From positions 14,549,877 to 14,613,876 of the forward strand of contig JAJEKV010000013.1 of NCBI GenBank assembly GCA_021234155.1: 64,000 nucleotides of DNA. Reading direction: 5' to 3'. The position numbers and the translations under genes are program-made. This stretch comes from Isoetes taiwanensis (Eukaryota; Streptophyta; Lycopodiopsida; Isoetales; Isoetaceae). Below, one piece after another: positions 37,029-48,611 of this stretch. Position 1 is the first letter of the stretch, and each line of letters starts with the position of its first letter. The notes below the pieces were generated by a model that was not told the DNA's origin, ran no database searches, and worked only from the letters and a program-made list of their open reading frames with translations.

Positions 37029-38042
37029 ATGACAGAATCTCATGCAGACTTAACCTCTGAAAACAGTAGTTCAGAAAACATTGAAAACAAATACATACCA
37101 CCAGGTACTTCAGGCAAAAGGAAAACTCAGGCAGAAAGACTATTGGAAGATGTACCAGAAAATATAGAGCAATATGGAAGGAATGACTTGGGAAGGAGCA
37201 GGAGACTTGAAAAGCAACATGTAGAACATGAGCAAATAATGGCTATTCCTGAAAACATTACAATTCCACATTCCTATGAAGAAGCAATAGAAAGTGCAGA
37301 CAAAGAACAGTGGCTTAAAGCTATGAATGATGAGCTGGAATCATTCCAGAAAACACAAACATATGCTTTAGTTGACCACCCTGCCAAAGAAAATGTTATA
37401 GGTTGCAAATGGTTGTTTAAAATAAAAGAAAATGCAGATGGGAGCAGGAAGTACAAGGTAAGACTTGTGCCAAAAGGATACACCCAAAGACAGGGACTAG
37501 ACTTTGATGAAACATACTCCCCTATTGTGAAATTAACCAGCATAAGAACATTGCTTGCAATAGCAAATGCACAAGACCTTGAACTACACCACATGGATGT
37601 CAAAACAACTTTTCTAAATGCCAAATTGGAGGAAAAAGTATTTATGCAGCAAGCACCAGGATTTGTGCAACAAGAAAATAAGGTTTGGAGGCTAAACAGG
37701 GCTTTGTACGGTCTGAAGCAATCTCCAAGGGAGTGGTATATCTGCATGGACAATTTCCTTAAGGAACAAGGGTTTGAGAAACTAAAAAATGATGGCAATC
37801 TTTATAGATATAAGCAAGCAGGAACTTTTTGCATCATAGCTCGATATATTGATGACTGTATTATGGCAGCAAACCAATCAAGTGTCCTAAATCATTGCAA
37901 AGGGATATTAAGTTCAAGATTTGAAATGTCAGACCCAGGGGAGTTAAAACATTTCTTGGGAATTGAAGTATGTAGAAACAGGGGTCAAAAGTTTTTAAAG
38001 CTAGCAATGCAAACATATAGAAAACATGCTGAAAAGATTTAA
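37029..38042 (+). pseudogene. Copia reverse transcriptase
   Basis: The 337-codon open stretch holds the Copia RT. Visible motifs are GCKWLFKIKENADGSRKYKV (about 37401-37460), the palm segment HHMDVKTTFLNAKLEEKVFM (about 37588-37647), ALYGLKQSPREWY (about 37702-37740) and the catalytic YIDD in ARYIDDCIMAANQ (about 37840-37878). HFLGIEV follows. The frame is lost around 38035, where the reading switches to the RNase H frame. RT copies element RNA into DNA in the particle. Confidence 0.92.
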
Positions 38043-38655
38043 TCTTGTTGATGCACATCCAGCAAAAACCCCTGTGGTTCCAGGACACAGATTGACAGAA
38101 GAAGGGCCACTTACTGAAAAGGATATAAAAGAAATGGAAAATGTTCCATACAGGTCATTAATTGGATGTTTATTATATTTGGCGAACAACACTAGACCAG
38201 ACATATCATATATTGTAAACATGCTAAGCAGGAGGTGTCACAATCCAACCAAAGATCATTGGATAGCAGGCAAACGGGTTTTGAAATATCTAAAGGGGAC
38301 AAAGACACATGGAATAACCTTCAACTCAAAAAATCTACAGCTATGTGCATATAGTGATGCAGATTGGGGAGGGGATCTGTCAAATAGAAAATCCACATCT
38401 GGATTTGTTATATTTTTAGGTGGAGGAGCAATCACTTGGAAAAGCAAAAAGCAAAATGCCATTGCCATGTCTTCAGCAGAAGCTGAGTATACAACATCAT
38501 CTCTAGTTGCTAAGGAGATATGTTGGTTAAGAAGATTGATGGAGGAATTAGATTATAAGCAAACTAGTCCAACTCAGATCTTTACTGACAACCAGAGTTG
38601 TATTGCTATTGTGAAAAACCCTGTGCATCATGAGAGGACCAAGATATTGAACTAA
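38026..38655 (+). pseudogene. Copia RNase H
   Basis: The RNase H follows RT after a one-base frame change. The phrases LIGCLLYLANNTRPDISYIV (about 38158-38217), SDADWGGDLSNRKSTSGF, AMSSAEAEYT (about 38464-38493) and TDNQSCIAI (about 38584-38610) carry the expected acidic residues. The end near 38655 (TKILN) falls just before the expected continuation, which is present in another frame. It degrades the RNA strand of the RNA:DNA hybrid. Confidence 0.9.
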
Positions 38656-38820
38656 ACATATACTTTATCAGAGACTTGGATGCCAAACATTACATTAAAA
38701 TGGTGTATGTCAACACAGCAAAATAGATTGCAGACATTTTCACAAAGGCACTTCCAGAAATTAAATTCAAGCAGTTCAAGTCTGATATGAAGGTCACAGA
38801 ATTGTGTGATGAAGGAGGAA

Positions 38821-39436
38821 TGTTGGATTTATAATTGGTTCATCACACATTCTCAGTTCAAGATTACACATTAATGTTGTATACTTAATTGTACAGAGGT
38901 TTTACGGAGGTTTTATCAGAAGTAGTTAAGCCCTAATGTATATTCTTAAGGGCTCATACTACACCATTGCTTTAAAGGTTATATGGATATTGCACCATAG
39001 GTTCAATGGTTGTATTGAACCTAAATATATGAATAAATAATGAGCTGGCCCGAAACTATGGAGGGAAATCCCATATGAATAGGAGCTCGGCAAGTCGGCC
39101 GATTCCAGCGCCATAACCGCCGAAGATCTGCCTATATGATATCATAGAGGCCGGCTCATATTGATTGAGTTGGTCTGAGATCAATTAAGGAGGAATTGAA
39201 GATCGAAGTGAAGCTTTGAAGGTTATATTCTCATCGGGTCAACCTTGCTACAGTAATCGAGTCAATCCCTTTGCTACAGTGTTTCTGCTACAGTAATTCA
39301 ATGGTCCATATTGATTTCATTATGAGTTAAATAAGTTTCCTTTGAATTATTGAGTTATATTTGTTGTCTTGATGGTATTCACAAATTCATCAAGCAAATA
39401 CTAGAAATAGATAGATTAGATTCTCTATTTCTAACA
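38821..39436 (+). repeat. 3' LTR of the Copia element
   Basis: A 616-bp LTR directly after the purine-rich GATGAAGGAGGAA. It matches the 5' LTR over its full length and ends TCTAACA. It is followed by GTTTTTG, against ATTTT in front of the 5' LTR. Confidence 0.93.
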
Positions 39437-40520
39437 GTTTTTGTATATTAAAGGATATAGACATCCTGAATCTTATAACAATGGGTTACACTTTACAATA
39501 CAAAGATCTTTGGAATTCTTCGTACTAAAAGTCTTGTATTATAGTTTACATGTTCTAGATAATGCTATGGTTCTCTTCTTATATAGAAGAGAACCATCAT
39601 TCTGAGGAAAGGGACGCTTGTTTTGACGTCAAGCCATTTTGGACGTAGGATCCATCTATAGTCTGAGCTTTCTTTAGCACATGCTTTCTTTAGCTCTCTC
39701 TGCTATATATCCCTGTTGCTTGCAAGCAATTCTTATCGGCGTTTCCTCTGAGCTAAATTCTCTTTGTTCCAAGAGTTTCCTACTGCTTATTTTCTCATTC
39801 AGGTACTGTTCTCTGGTTTCTTCAGATGGATTGGGCTTGGAGATACCATTCCTTATGGATCATGATGCTCTTGAAGACCCGATTCCCAAAACCAAGTGGA
39901 GTTTGTTGTTCTTCCCTTGGCTTGTTCTCTTTACAGTCTTCGTATTTGTTCTTGTTTGTTTTCAGTCCCTATCGCCTTCTTCTCTGATTCTTCTGTTCTA
40001 AATCTTGGGTTGCTCCCGGGCCTACTGCTTTTTGCCTTCTTGATCACTTTCTCGGCCTTCAGATTGGATCCTTCCCTTGTTTCCTTCCCCTAGCATTCCT
40101 TTGCAGTCGAATTCAAGGCGGAATCAAGATGGAATCGGTGATTGGGCGGTCGACCTCGATTCGGCCGCCCGAAATTGGCCTTGAGACCAGACTGCATTTT
40201 TTGGGGGTTCTTGGGTCTAGGTATCCGACGAGTTCGGGTGGTGCAGGGTTCGAGGCCGGTATTCCGTCGCTCCAGTTTAGTGATTTAGTTAGCTAGGTTT
40301 TTAACTTAATATGTTAGTCCATTTTTTGGTTATTTTAGATGCTGCTAAGGTTTTTTTGGGGTATAGTTTTGTATGGCTTGGTCTTAAAATTTTGTTTGGT
40401 CTGTAGCGATCTTGTCGAGCTTTTTTTTTTCTAGTTCGACGTTGCCATCATGCTCAGTCTCGTTTTTATAATTTCGTTTCTGTTTCGTTTGTCGATTAGT
40501 TTCGGAGCTTGTGGTGGGTC
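39437..40520. other. Non-coding stretch with a 13-bp hairpin
   Basis: Open frames at 39681-40001 and 39896-40093 have no motif. A perfect hairpin with 13-bp arms (39567-39579 and 39585-39597, loop TATAT) is present. The TC-rich, GT-rich character at 39.7-40.5 kb resembles a plant 5' UTR or retroelement leader, but no element boundary is clear. Confidence 0.35.
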
Positions 40521-42640
40521 TTATGACGTCCCCTACTCATATACGGTGCACTCACCGTATATAAACAGGAGTTCATCCCCCATACCAGCTCCATACTAAT
40601 ATAGGGCCCTCCACGTATCACTGCAACCTTGGAATGTTCCAGTGGGAAGAATGAAGGGGTCATTTACCCTGTCTTCCTCAGGGCCTACCTAGCTGCGGAA
40701 GCGCAATATACATGTCAGTAGTACATACATCAATAACATATGACCACTACGAGGGGTGGCTCACTACATAATCTGCATAGACAAAGATCAGTACATCACA
40801 TAAGGGAGTTATACCCTGGCTCAGCACAGGGTTGGACTGACAAGCTTGGGTCTCCAGAGGTCAAGCAGACAGAGTGCAATAACAGTTGAGGTGGCTGGCA
40901 AAGGAACATGGCAGTTGAGTAGTCCGATCCATCCGCCCCTCCTGTGCACACTTTGCAGAGTAGGCTGAAAAGTGTTGGGACCTGACTGTAGCCCGCCGGA
41001 TGCATAGCCAAAGGGGCTATTTCTGGGTTGCATCTCCCCAGTTCCGATGGGGCAGGTAGGGATCACTCCCCCCCAGAGATCTACATGCTGACTCAAGGTG
41101 ACTAGAGGGCCACTGCCCTTATCCGACTTGAACCCAATGGAGAGTGACGCATCACTCCACGGGTGTTGAGCCCATGCCTTGCCCACACGCGGTGACAAGC
41201 CATTAGACCTAGTCCACATGGATCCCCGGTAGGCATTACACACCAGAGGGATCACTCTCATGAGTCAGGACATGAACCTCCTTGTGAGCCAGTCTGGCCC
41301 CTTCACCCACAACTAGGTGTGGCTCTTGCACACGCAGGCGAATACTAGTAGTGCACTAAAGGGACTAGCTAGGAGCATCAACTACTAGGTCAGAGGTCTC
41401 TACCCCCTTCCCAATACAATGAGTCCACGAGGTCGTCCATACATCCATATCATCAAAGAACTAAAGAATAATATCTAATCTACATCATAGAAGTTATGTT
41501 CTTTAGTTAGAGCTCACTATCTAGGGTTCTATGTGGCTGCTATGGGCAATTCAATAGGCTAAACATGCTAACTCTGTGCCCGGAAGGCGGATTAGGCTAT
41601 TGAATTGTTTTAAATACCTGGTCCTTGGCTCGCTCCTCTTGCTCAAAATGCTTCCATGTCATTTGTCTTGCTTGGAGATGCAAATCGAGAAAGAAAGTTC
41701 AACGAGCTCGAAGGCCAAGCATCTTGGGAGTCGGGATTGACTCTTGAAGCACGCGAAACGGAGCTCGGAAGGACTGTGGACGAAAAAGGGAAAGTTAGGG
41801 TTTGGTTGCCTTACATAGGCTAGCAGTTAGGGTTAGGGTTTCCATGACCCTTGGTATGCCTCTTAATGGTTAATGGTCTAAAGTGCGCACATTAATAAGT
41901 GTGCGCACCCTTGCAAGTTGCCCCCTAGGGCGCCACTTGCTTGGCTACACGTCGGCACTGCGTCACTTGGAATGGGCGTAATGCGATGATGGCAAAGTCT
42001 GCGATCTGATATCGTCTTGAGCGAAGATATCGTACTGGAACGTCACATTCTTCCCACCTTGAAAATGATGCTGTCCGCAGCATCGTGGGTCTCCCCACCT
42101 TGGGATCTTCTTGTCCTGCAAACAACTTGATGCATACAATTTATTATTGCTACACTTATACATTTATTGACATCATATCTTAGGTGATACTTCAAAACAT
42201 TACTATTTAACCAATAAGTTACAACAATATTTATATTTATTCAAGTTTATCAGTTTCATTATGTTTTCTTGGTACTCTTCATTCCTTGCAATACATTTCA
42301 ATTACAATTGTGTTGCAAGTCTTTGTAGCTCGACCCCTTTTTGCCCTTCGGAGCGCTTTATTGGCCTGCAGGTCGATACTATGTTAGTACCATTTCAATA
42401 GTTAATAATATTATGGTTATAAGGGGGCCACCCATCTAATTAACTAAATGGATGCATGACTAATCTCCCGGCGTAGGAAGAGGATGCTTCTTCCATCGTG
42501 GCCGTGGAGAGAGCACCCTATAATGCCTACATGCCGCTCGTGCCTACACCTTTAGTTGCCCAAGCGTGGAGGATAGAGTCCTTCCCGTAGTTGGGGCGTG
42601 AAGGATGGGGTCCTCCCCGTAGACATTGGCTAGAGGTGCT
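40521..42640 (-). other. Probable 3' LTR/untranslated part of the Gypsy element; boundaries unresolved
   Basis: This stretch lies downstream (on minus) of the chromodomain end of the Gypsy element and has no genes. By position it should hold the 3' LTR, but the matching 5' LTR would lie beyond the window's right edge, so it cannot be confirmed. Telomere-like GGTTAGGGTTAGGG occurs at about 41828-41841. Open frames on minus at 40821-41261 are motif-free. Confidence 0.3.
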
Positions 42641-42660
42641 TCCCTATCCATGCATTCTGA

Positions 42661-42851
42661 ATGACCTCTTTATCTCGAGGTCATCTACTTCCGTGAGACG
42701 GAAGTAGACCTTTTAATCTATTTTACAGCTAATCCAAGCAGAACCGCGGTTATGCCTACAATGACATTACACCATGTCCTAGAGATCACCGTAGTGGTCC
42801 CATCATCGGTAACAACGCATGCAACCCATACCTAGCATAGGTTGCATGCGT
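42661..42851. repeat. Cluster of three hairpins next to the Gypsy 3' end
   Basis: Hairpin a is 42661-42684 (ATGACCT...AGGTCAT). Hairpin b is 42685-42707 (arms CTACTTCCGT and ACGGAAGTAG, loop GAG). Hairpin c has 12-bp arms at 42815-42826 and 42840-42851 (ACGCATGCAACC and complement). All lie within 200 bp, just past the chromodomain stop on the minus strand, so they belong to the 3' untranslated part of the Gypsy element. Confidence 0.75.
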
Positions 42852-42902
42852 AGATTAATCTTATTTAAAATTGCAATTAATCTACACAACCATCGACATG
42901 CC

Positions 42903-43442
42903 TTAGTCGATTTCTTCGGAGATGATCTTGCCCTCCCATTGCTCCATGAATTCCGGGTGCTGTCTTATGAGGTCGTGCTTAAGTACACACGTCGCGTCTT
43001 CCACTGGCAAGTGTTTCCACTTGACCAAGTATTGGAGAAACTCTGATCTCCTTGTTTTCTTGATTGCTTTATCCAGGATCAAGTCTGGGACTATCTCTAG
43101 CTGCTCTTCTGTCATTTCCAACAATGTTGGCGTGTCCAAGACTTCTTCTGGATTTGGAGTATGCTTCTTCAACAAACTCACGTGGAAGACCTTATGAATC
43201 TTGAGGTGTGCTGGCAGGTCCAGCTTGCAGGATTGATTGCCTACTCTCTTGACTATTCTGAAGGGTCCAGCCCACCTTGGAGCAAGCTTCTTGCAATTTC
43301 CGATGTGGAGCTTTGCCTGCTTTACCTTGATCTTGAGCCAAACATTGTCGCCAACTTCAAACTCTCTAACTGTTCGATGCTTGTCGGCGATGCTCTTTTG
43401 TCGACTCCTTGCTGCGAGAAGATATCCTCGAACCTCTTCCAC
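42903..43442 (-). pseudogene. Gypsy integrase C-terminus with chromodomain
   Basis: The 179-codon frame holds the integrase C-terminal part (FEVGDNVWLKIK, KLAPRWAGPFRIVKRVGNQS, HKVFHVSLLKKH) and then a chromodomain (residues about 118-170: IVPDLILDKAIKKTRRSEFL, then QYLVKWKHLPVEDATC). The aromatic/WK pattern of chromodomains is recognisable; chromoviruses are thought to use it to target marked chromatin. It is joined to the integrase core at 43.6-44.0 kb through a frame change at about 43440-43600. Confidence 0.88.
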
Positions 43443-43539
43443 CAGCTGCTACATGTCGGCCAACATTTGCTGCGAAACCTCTACTTTTGACACTGTATTG
43501 TGCCAAGTGTCTGGAGTTAGGCATTGGTAGCCGTAGTTG

Positions 43540-44415
43540 ATCATGAACGGCGACATTTGGGATGATTCCTGCTTGGTGAATAAACTCTTCCCACATACCC
43601 TGCTTGTTCCAGACATAGTTTCATAGCATGTCTTCTAAAATCTTGTTGGTCCGTTCCGTTTGCCCATCCGTCTGGGGATGATAGGCCGTGCTCATGGACA
43701 GCTTTGTCTGAATTGTCGTAAACATATCTTGCCAAAAGCCACTCATGAACTTCGGGTCTCTGTCGGAGATGATCTCTCTTGGCATGCCATCGAGCCTGAA
43801 GATTTCTTTGGTGAAGAGCTTTGCTATATCCAGAGCTGTGTCTGTGGTCTTGCAAGGCACAAAATGTGCCATCTTCGACAACTTGTCGACCACGACCATC
43901 AAGGCGTCCTTCCCTCTTACCGTCCTTGGAAGCCATGTTATGAAGTCCATGCTGATGACCTCCCACTTAGCGTTTGGCACCGCTAATGCCAATGCCCCTG
44001 GAATTCGGAGCTGCTATGCCTTTGTTTGTTGACACAACTGGCACTCCTTGATGTAGCGAGCTATCTGTTTCTTCATGCCTGGCCAGTAATATCTGCTTCG
44101 GATTTTGAAGTATGTCTTCATGAATCCTGCATGGCCAGCTATTGGGCTGTTGTGGGTGTCGTGAAGAATCAGCTTCCTCTCCTGATGACTCTGGCACGCA
44201 CAACTTATTCTTGTGATATAAGAGGTTACCTTCCTTCTTGAAATTCTTGAAGGTTTCCCTCTCCTTGTCTGTTCTTGCTTCTTTGCACAAGCTCGCCCAT
44301 ACCTCCTTGAAATCTGTTGGCAAGGTTTCTTCAATCTTCCTTCCGAAGTCGCTGGTGAGCATGGAGATTGCATTGCAATGGACTCTTGTTGTGAGGGGGT
44401 GCCTTGAAAGTGCAT
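43540..44415 (-). pseudogene. Gypsy integrase zinc-binding domain and catalytic core
   Basis: The HHCC domain is read as HDTHNSPIAGHAGFMKTYF followed by ECQLCQQTKA (within 44014-44415). The core at 43621-43992 has the D,D,E triad: ISMDFITWLP, IISDRDPKFMSGFW and the Glu of HPQTDGQTERTNKILEDML. The frame shifts between the two parts near 44000 and again after 43621, before the chromodomain segment. Confidence 0.9.
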
Positions 44416-44578
44416 CTGCTACCACATTGAGCTTCCCCGGCTTATATACTATGTCGAAGTCGTATTCTTCGGGGAACTCCATCCACCTTCTTTGCCTCAG
44501 GTTGAGGTGTGGTTGCGTGAATACGTATTGGAGACTCTGATGATGCGTGTCGAGTTGGAACTTCCTTCCCAACATGTA
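44400..44578 (-). pseudogene. Gypsy RNase H, distal part
   Basis: Immediately beyond the DNA transposon end the minus strand reads MLGRKFQLDTHHQSLQYVFT and later YDFDIVYKPGKLNVVADALS, both conserved RNase H/connection phrases of Gypsy pol. The proximal half lies at 60723-61022. The two halves join in frame at the codon TAC, which is the target-site duplication. Confidence 0.93.
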
Positions 44579-44612
44579 AACAAGGTGACCTAGCAAATGC
44601 ACTAATGACCTG
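44579..44612 (+). repeat. Left terminal inverted repeat of the DNA transposon
   Basis: It starts AACAAGGTGACCTAGCAAAT and ends CTAATGACCTG. It pairs with 60688-60721. Subterminal phrases TTGCACCACA and AAAAAGGAATCT follow within 25 bp and also occur at the right end, in direct orientation there. Confidence 0.9.
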
Positions 44613-45128
44613 CGTTTGCACCACAAAAAGGAATCTTTCAAAGATTCCCTAAAAAAAACTTAAAAATTGCCACTTTTGGGGGGTCAATTGAAAAAATAGC
44701 CCTCAATTTTAATTTGTGACACCCCTTTTTTGGTCCAAAATTAGAAAACTTTTGCTGTTTTGTGAATTGTAGGCACCCAAACAAGCTGTAAAATTGGAGT
44801 CACCTTTTAAGAAAATCTAGGAAATACAAGAAAACTAGCAAAATTAAAGAACCATTAAAATCTTCACAAGAAATGAAAGCAAGATTGGCAAATCTAGGCG
44901 TATCTATTTGTTATTACTCAAGAAGAACCACAAGGTGCTATGCGCGCATAGGCAACAGAAAAACATACAAGACATAACTAACATGTCTGATAGCATTTGG
45001 CGCTTATACAAGACATGAAAAAACATGGATAAACTTGGAAGAAGCTATGCGAGCATGTACAAAACATGTACAACATGTACAAAAAACTCTAGCCAAAACT
45101 AGGAGGTAACGATGTGCCCACATTTAGA
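44613..45128. other. Left subterminal region of the DNA transposon
   Basis: No gene is seen. It includes a perfect copy of the palindrome TATGCGCGCATA at about 44940-44951 and a degenerate one (CTATGCGAGCATG) near 45045. These are candidate transposase-binding sites. Confidence 0.55.
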
Positions 45129-48100
45129 TTATAAAAGAAGTTTACGGCCTTTGAGAAGAGCAGGATTAGGAATGTCGTTATACTCGTCAACTCCTTCAGA
45201 CTCGTCACCACTGTCCTCGTTGCCACTCTCCTCATTGTCACTTGAAGTGGTCGAAGAGCTAACATTTGGAACACCGCCCTCATCACGGGAACCTTCGCCC
45301 GAACTATCTTCGCAAAAGACTTGATAAGTTAACCGCGTGGTCGCCGCGTAGCCCACATTATCAACCTTTGAGAGTAAAATCATAAGCCGCACTTGAGTTT
45401 CGTTCAGGTCCGGATTGTCCATGTGATTCTTGTTCATCGTTTTTCGCCCTTCTTGAAAGGAATTATCACAGGATCATACCGACCAGCAAAAGGATCTGTA
45501 TCCTTAGTGGCGTACCAGTGAACTTTCACTACCGAAGGGAGATTGTCTTTGAGTACAATGTCCTTAACCCGAGCAATCCAGAAAGGACGCTCTTCGTCAT
45601 CATCAGTCGAAGGTACAGCTACAAGCATCCTCTTAGACAAATCCGCAAGTTTTTCTGGAGTTTGGCCTTGGTTCTTTTTCAAGGCACGTCTACTTAGAGG
45701 TACATTACACGATCGGGTTCCTTGTTGACTTGATCTTGCTGAGAACACGGAACCCTTTGCAATTCCTTGGTCTGCCTCAACAAGGGGATGAACTTGAGTA
45801 CCAGGCCAACAAAAAGCAACTTCCAGGGAGATGCTGTTGAGGGATTTAGTTACATCCTGCATTATTGAAAAGAAATTCTCCCACCAGCCTTTGTCCTCCT
45901 CAATCGAAGTACTTAAACCCGACCTTATACTTTTCTCCATCTTTGGTCGATTGAGCGAAGGGATTTTTGTCCTTGTTCTTTTCTGTGTAGTCTACGGCAC
46001 TTTTCAGTGGCTGCTGAATAGCCCTTCTCATTACCTTAGTTTCAGGAACATATTTTAAATATTGTAGGCCTGCCTCAGGCTGCCAAGTTTGGGAGGTGAC
46101 AAAGTACTTCCCTTGAAGTTGTGCTTTACCGTCCTTGAGAAAAATTTTTACATGATGTTGAAATGTCAAATTATTCAACTTATAGATAGCGGGACCTGTA
46201 TCACCATATTTGGAAAACAAACTCACGAAAATCAAAAGTCTCGCTAAGCACGCCCGATAACCGGAGTCGGATTGTAAGCTTGCTCAATCACACTTGCACA
46301 AGGAGTGTAGACAAAATGCTTTTTTCCTTCGCAGAACCGCATTTAAAATCTTTGAACATTTGGTCTATCTGATCATGGGTGTGGCCCACAAGTAAGAAAC
46401 CAACCTTGACCTTTCGAAAGATACCCAGCTCGACCAGCATTGCGCAATAAGCAAATAAAACTTGGTTTTTATTTTCTCTAGTAGTATTGTCTAACTGTAA
46501 GTACAACACCTTTGGGAGGCGACTTCTCCTTTGCCAAACAAAATCTTATTTAGTATTGTCACCATGAGGTTAGGATCATTTGTGTATATTTGGATAGGTC
46601 AAAATACTACACCTTTGTACAACACCATGAAAGATCATCGCCCCAACCAAATGAAGCCTCAAGAAATCGGATTCATCTAAATCCTTTGGAACATTTACAA
46701 AATGGGGAAGTGAGGTCTTCTTTTGGTCCATACCGTCTACCACCACAGACATATATTCGAGTGGCCTCTCCAAAGATTTCTTTCTATGTTTTGCTAGCTT
46801 CTTTTTCTCCAAGGCTTGAGCCTCTCTCGTGAACTTACAACTCTTGAGTTATCGACCGCAATTAAGACATTAGTCGATTACCTTGAAGCAATAGTAAGGC
46901 TCCACAGAACTGCAGCTAAGCTTTTGTAGCCGTGCTATCTGCGCATAGGCAAAGCTTGTCAGTACCTTGAAGCAACAGTAAGGCTCCACAGAACTGTAGC
47001 TAAGCTTTTGTAGCCGTGCTATCTTGCAAGATAGGCAAAGCTTGTCGATACCTTGAAGCAACGATAAGGCTCCACAGGCGCAAAAGCTTTTGTAGGCGTG
47101 CTATCGCGGCGCGATAGGCAGAGCTTTTGGGGAAGGGGCGATCTACAAGATTGAAGAGACCTGTTGTCGCGCGAAAGTACTACAAGATTAAAAAGACCCG
47201 CTATGCGCGCACATGGACAAACTCAAGACTAAATAGCCGTGCTATGGCGCGATAAGACAATGTCTCTAGTCGTGCTAACGAGAAGGGATTAGGCTAAAGG
47301 GACGTACTTTTTCTAGAATATCCTTTGCCATTGATCGCTTTTTCCTTTAATGTGGAGCGGCTAGTACACTGCGAAAATCAGTGCCTCTTGAATCCTAACA
47401 AGATTTCTTGCTTCCACAACCTCAAGAAGTAGGAATAGGATATGAACCGACTTGAACTCTGGAAAAGATCCTTGTACATGCCGTAGACTTCCTTCTTAGT
47501 AATATCAATAAATGCCGATGATATCTGAGGACTGTTTGGAAGTCGCTCCACGGTTAGAGTCAAAGAAACCTACCAGCCAAGCTTTTGCTTCTAGGCAAGT
47601 ACATCTGAAACAACTTTCTTTGGGTGTGAATAGTCATCAATGCAGTTCTGTCTAACCTCTTTTGCACTCTTGACATGCGGCGACTTCCAATGGCATGTAT
47701 TCTTTTTAAAAGCAAGTTGGCACAATTGTTTTGCTTTCGAAACATAGTATGAAAAATTGTCTCCAACTTCAGGCCTTACACTTGTATGCCAAGTACAACT
47801 CTTGATCACCTTCGACATTGACAAAAAACCGTTGTCTTATGTTCCTTAAAAGCGAAAATGTAAAGGCACGTAAGCATTTTTTTTTCTGACAATTGATCTC
47901 CTCGGCTTTCTCATGTAAAGACAGTCCCATCAATCGCTCCCGCATAACAGTTCTAAAAGCTTTTACTGTGGGATCCCTCTTAAATCTTTTCGCCTTCGCC
48001 AGACGGGTTTTTCACTGCGGGACTTTTGTTACGGCGATTGTCGTGTGGTAGGTCTTTCAGAGTGCGTAAAGCGCGTCTTCAAACACGGGGTCATCAGCCT

Positions 48101-48611
48101 TGTCGCCCTCAACGGAAGTGCCAGGTCTGTCAGCAAATAATGTTCTCGACTTTCTCTTCAGAACTTGAAGGTCTTCCTCAGAAGCCCTTTCTGTTAAAGA
48201 AGGGCCAGCAGCACGCAGCACACGTCTCTCCGCAGAATCTACAATATATTGCAACGATTCGTGTAGTTCCTGGAGAGGTGAAGGAGTATCAAAAATAGAG
48301 TGAGTACGTTGAGTAGGGGAAGAGGAGAAGATACTTCGTGATTGTGGCGGGGGGGAGGGTGTTTTGAAAACGGACGAATGCTGTAAAATGTGTTTTGGAG
48401 ATGGAGTTTGAAAAGAGGTAGACACACGCAGTAGGTGTAAAGGGGAGGGAGATGGTGTGGAGGAGGTAGCATCCGGGAGAAGCGTATCGAAGTGTTCTTC
48501 ATCGTCACCTACTGGTGTGGGTGTGTTGTAACGACCACGAGTCAATATTGCCACATTGCGGGGAGGACTTGAAGTAAAACGTCTCGTCGTGCCGCTCTCC
48601 ATTCTTTGCAC
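45129..48611 (-). CDS. DUF7869-type putative transposase, multi-exon
   Basis: Separate minus-strand segments read in order like one protein. The segment 48611-48057 is a Ser/Pro-rich N-terminus (repeated TPSP and FxTPSP). 47824-47590 and 47563-47378 contain VYGMYKDLFQSSSRFISYSY and FLRLWKQE. 46812-46576 contains EYMSVVVDGMDQKKTSLPHF. 46509-46288 contains LQLDNTTRENKNQVLFAYCA and VGHTHDQIDQMFKDF. 46235-45434 includes FWIARVKDIV and VKVHWYATKDTDPF, and 45437-45129 is an acidic Ser-rich tail. The DGMDQxKT, LQLDNxxxENKN and VGHTHxxIDQxF signatures mark the DUF7869 family; the conserved acids and histidines could form an RNase H-like active site. Exon junctions are not resolved, and frameshifts are possible. 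Confidence 0.7.
46870..47130. repeat. ~80-90-bp tandem repeat, three copies, in a putative intron
   Basis: Copies beginning CCTTGAAGCAA(C/T) start at about 46881, 46962 and 47051. Each includes AAGGCTCCACAG, AGCTTTTGTAG and GTGCTATC followed by a degenerate form of the transposon palindrome (for example TCTGCGCATAGGCAAAGCTT). The block separates two conserved coding segments, so it is probably intronic. Confidence 0.8.
47131..47377. other. Putative intron with palindrome-like motifs
   Basis: Several CTATGCGCGCA- and CTATGGCGCGATA-like motifs occur at about 47206-47250. There is no coding similarity, and the segment lies between DUF7869-type coding blocks. Confidence 0.4.

Larger units (their letters stand above)
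33945..39436 (+). mobile_element. Full-length Ty1/Copia LTR retrotransposon
   Basis: The 5' LTR (33945-34563) and 3' LTR (38821-39436) both start TGTTGGATTTATAATTGG and end TTCTCTATTTCTAACA. A PBS follows the 5' LTR and a polypurine stretch (GATGAAGGAGGAA) precedes the 3' LTR. Domain order is gag, protease, integrase, reverse transcriptase, RNase H, which defines Copia. The flanks ATTTT and GTTTT are only an approximate target duplication. The coding region is broken by several frameshifts, so it is non-autonomous as read. The LTRs are very similar, and many of their differences are of the CTG/CAG type seen elsewhere in the window. Confidence 0.95.

Noticed and set aside
39681-40001. Hydrophobic 106-codon open frame, possible membrane protein
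   Set aside because: T-rich sequence gives hydrophobic codons in any frame. No homologous motif and no gene context were found.
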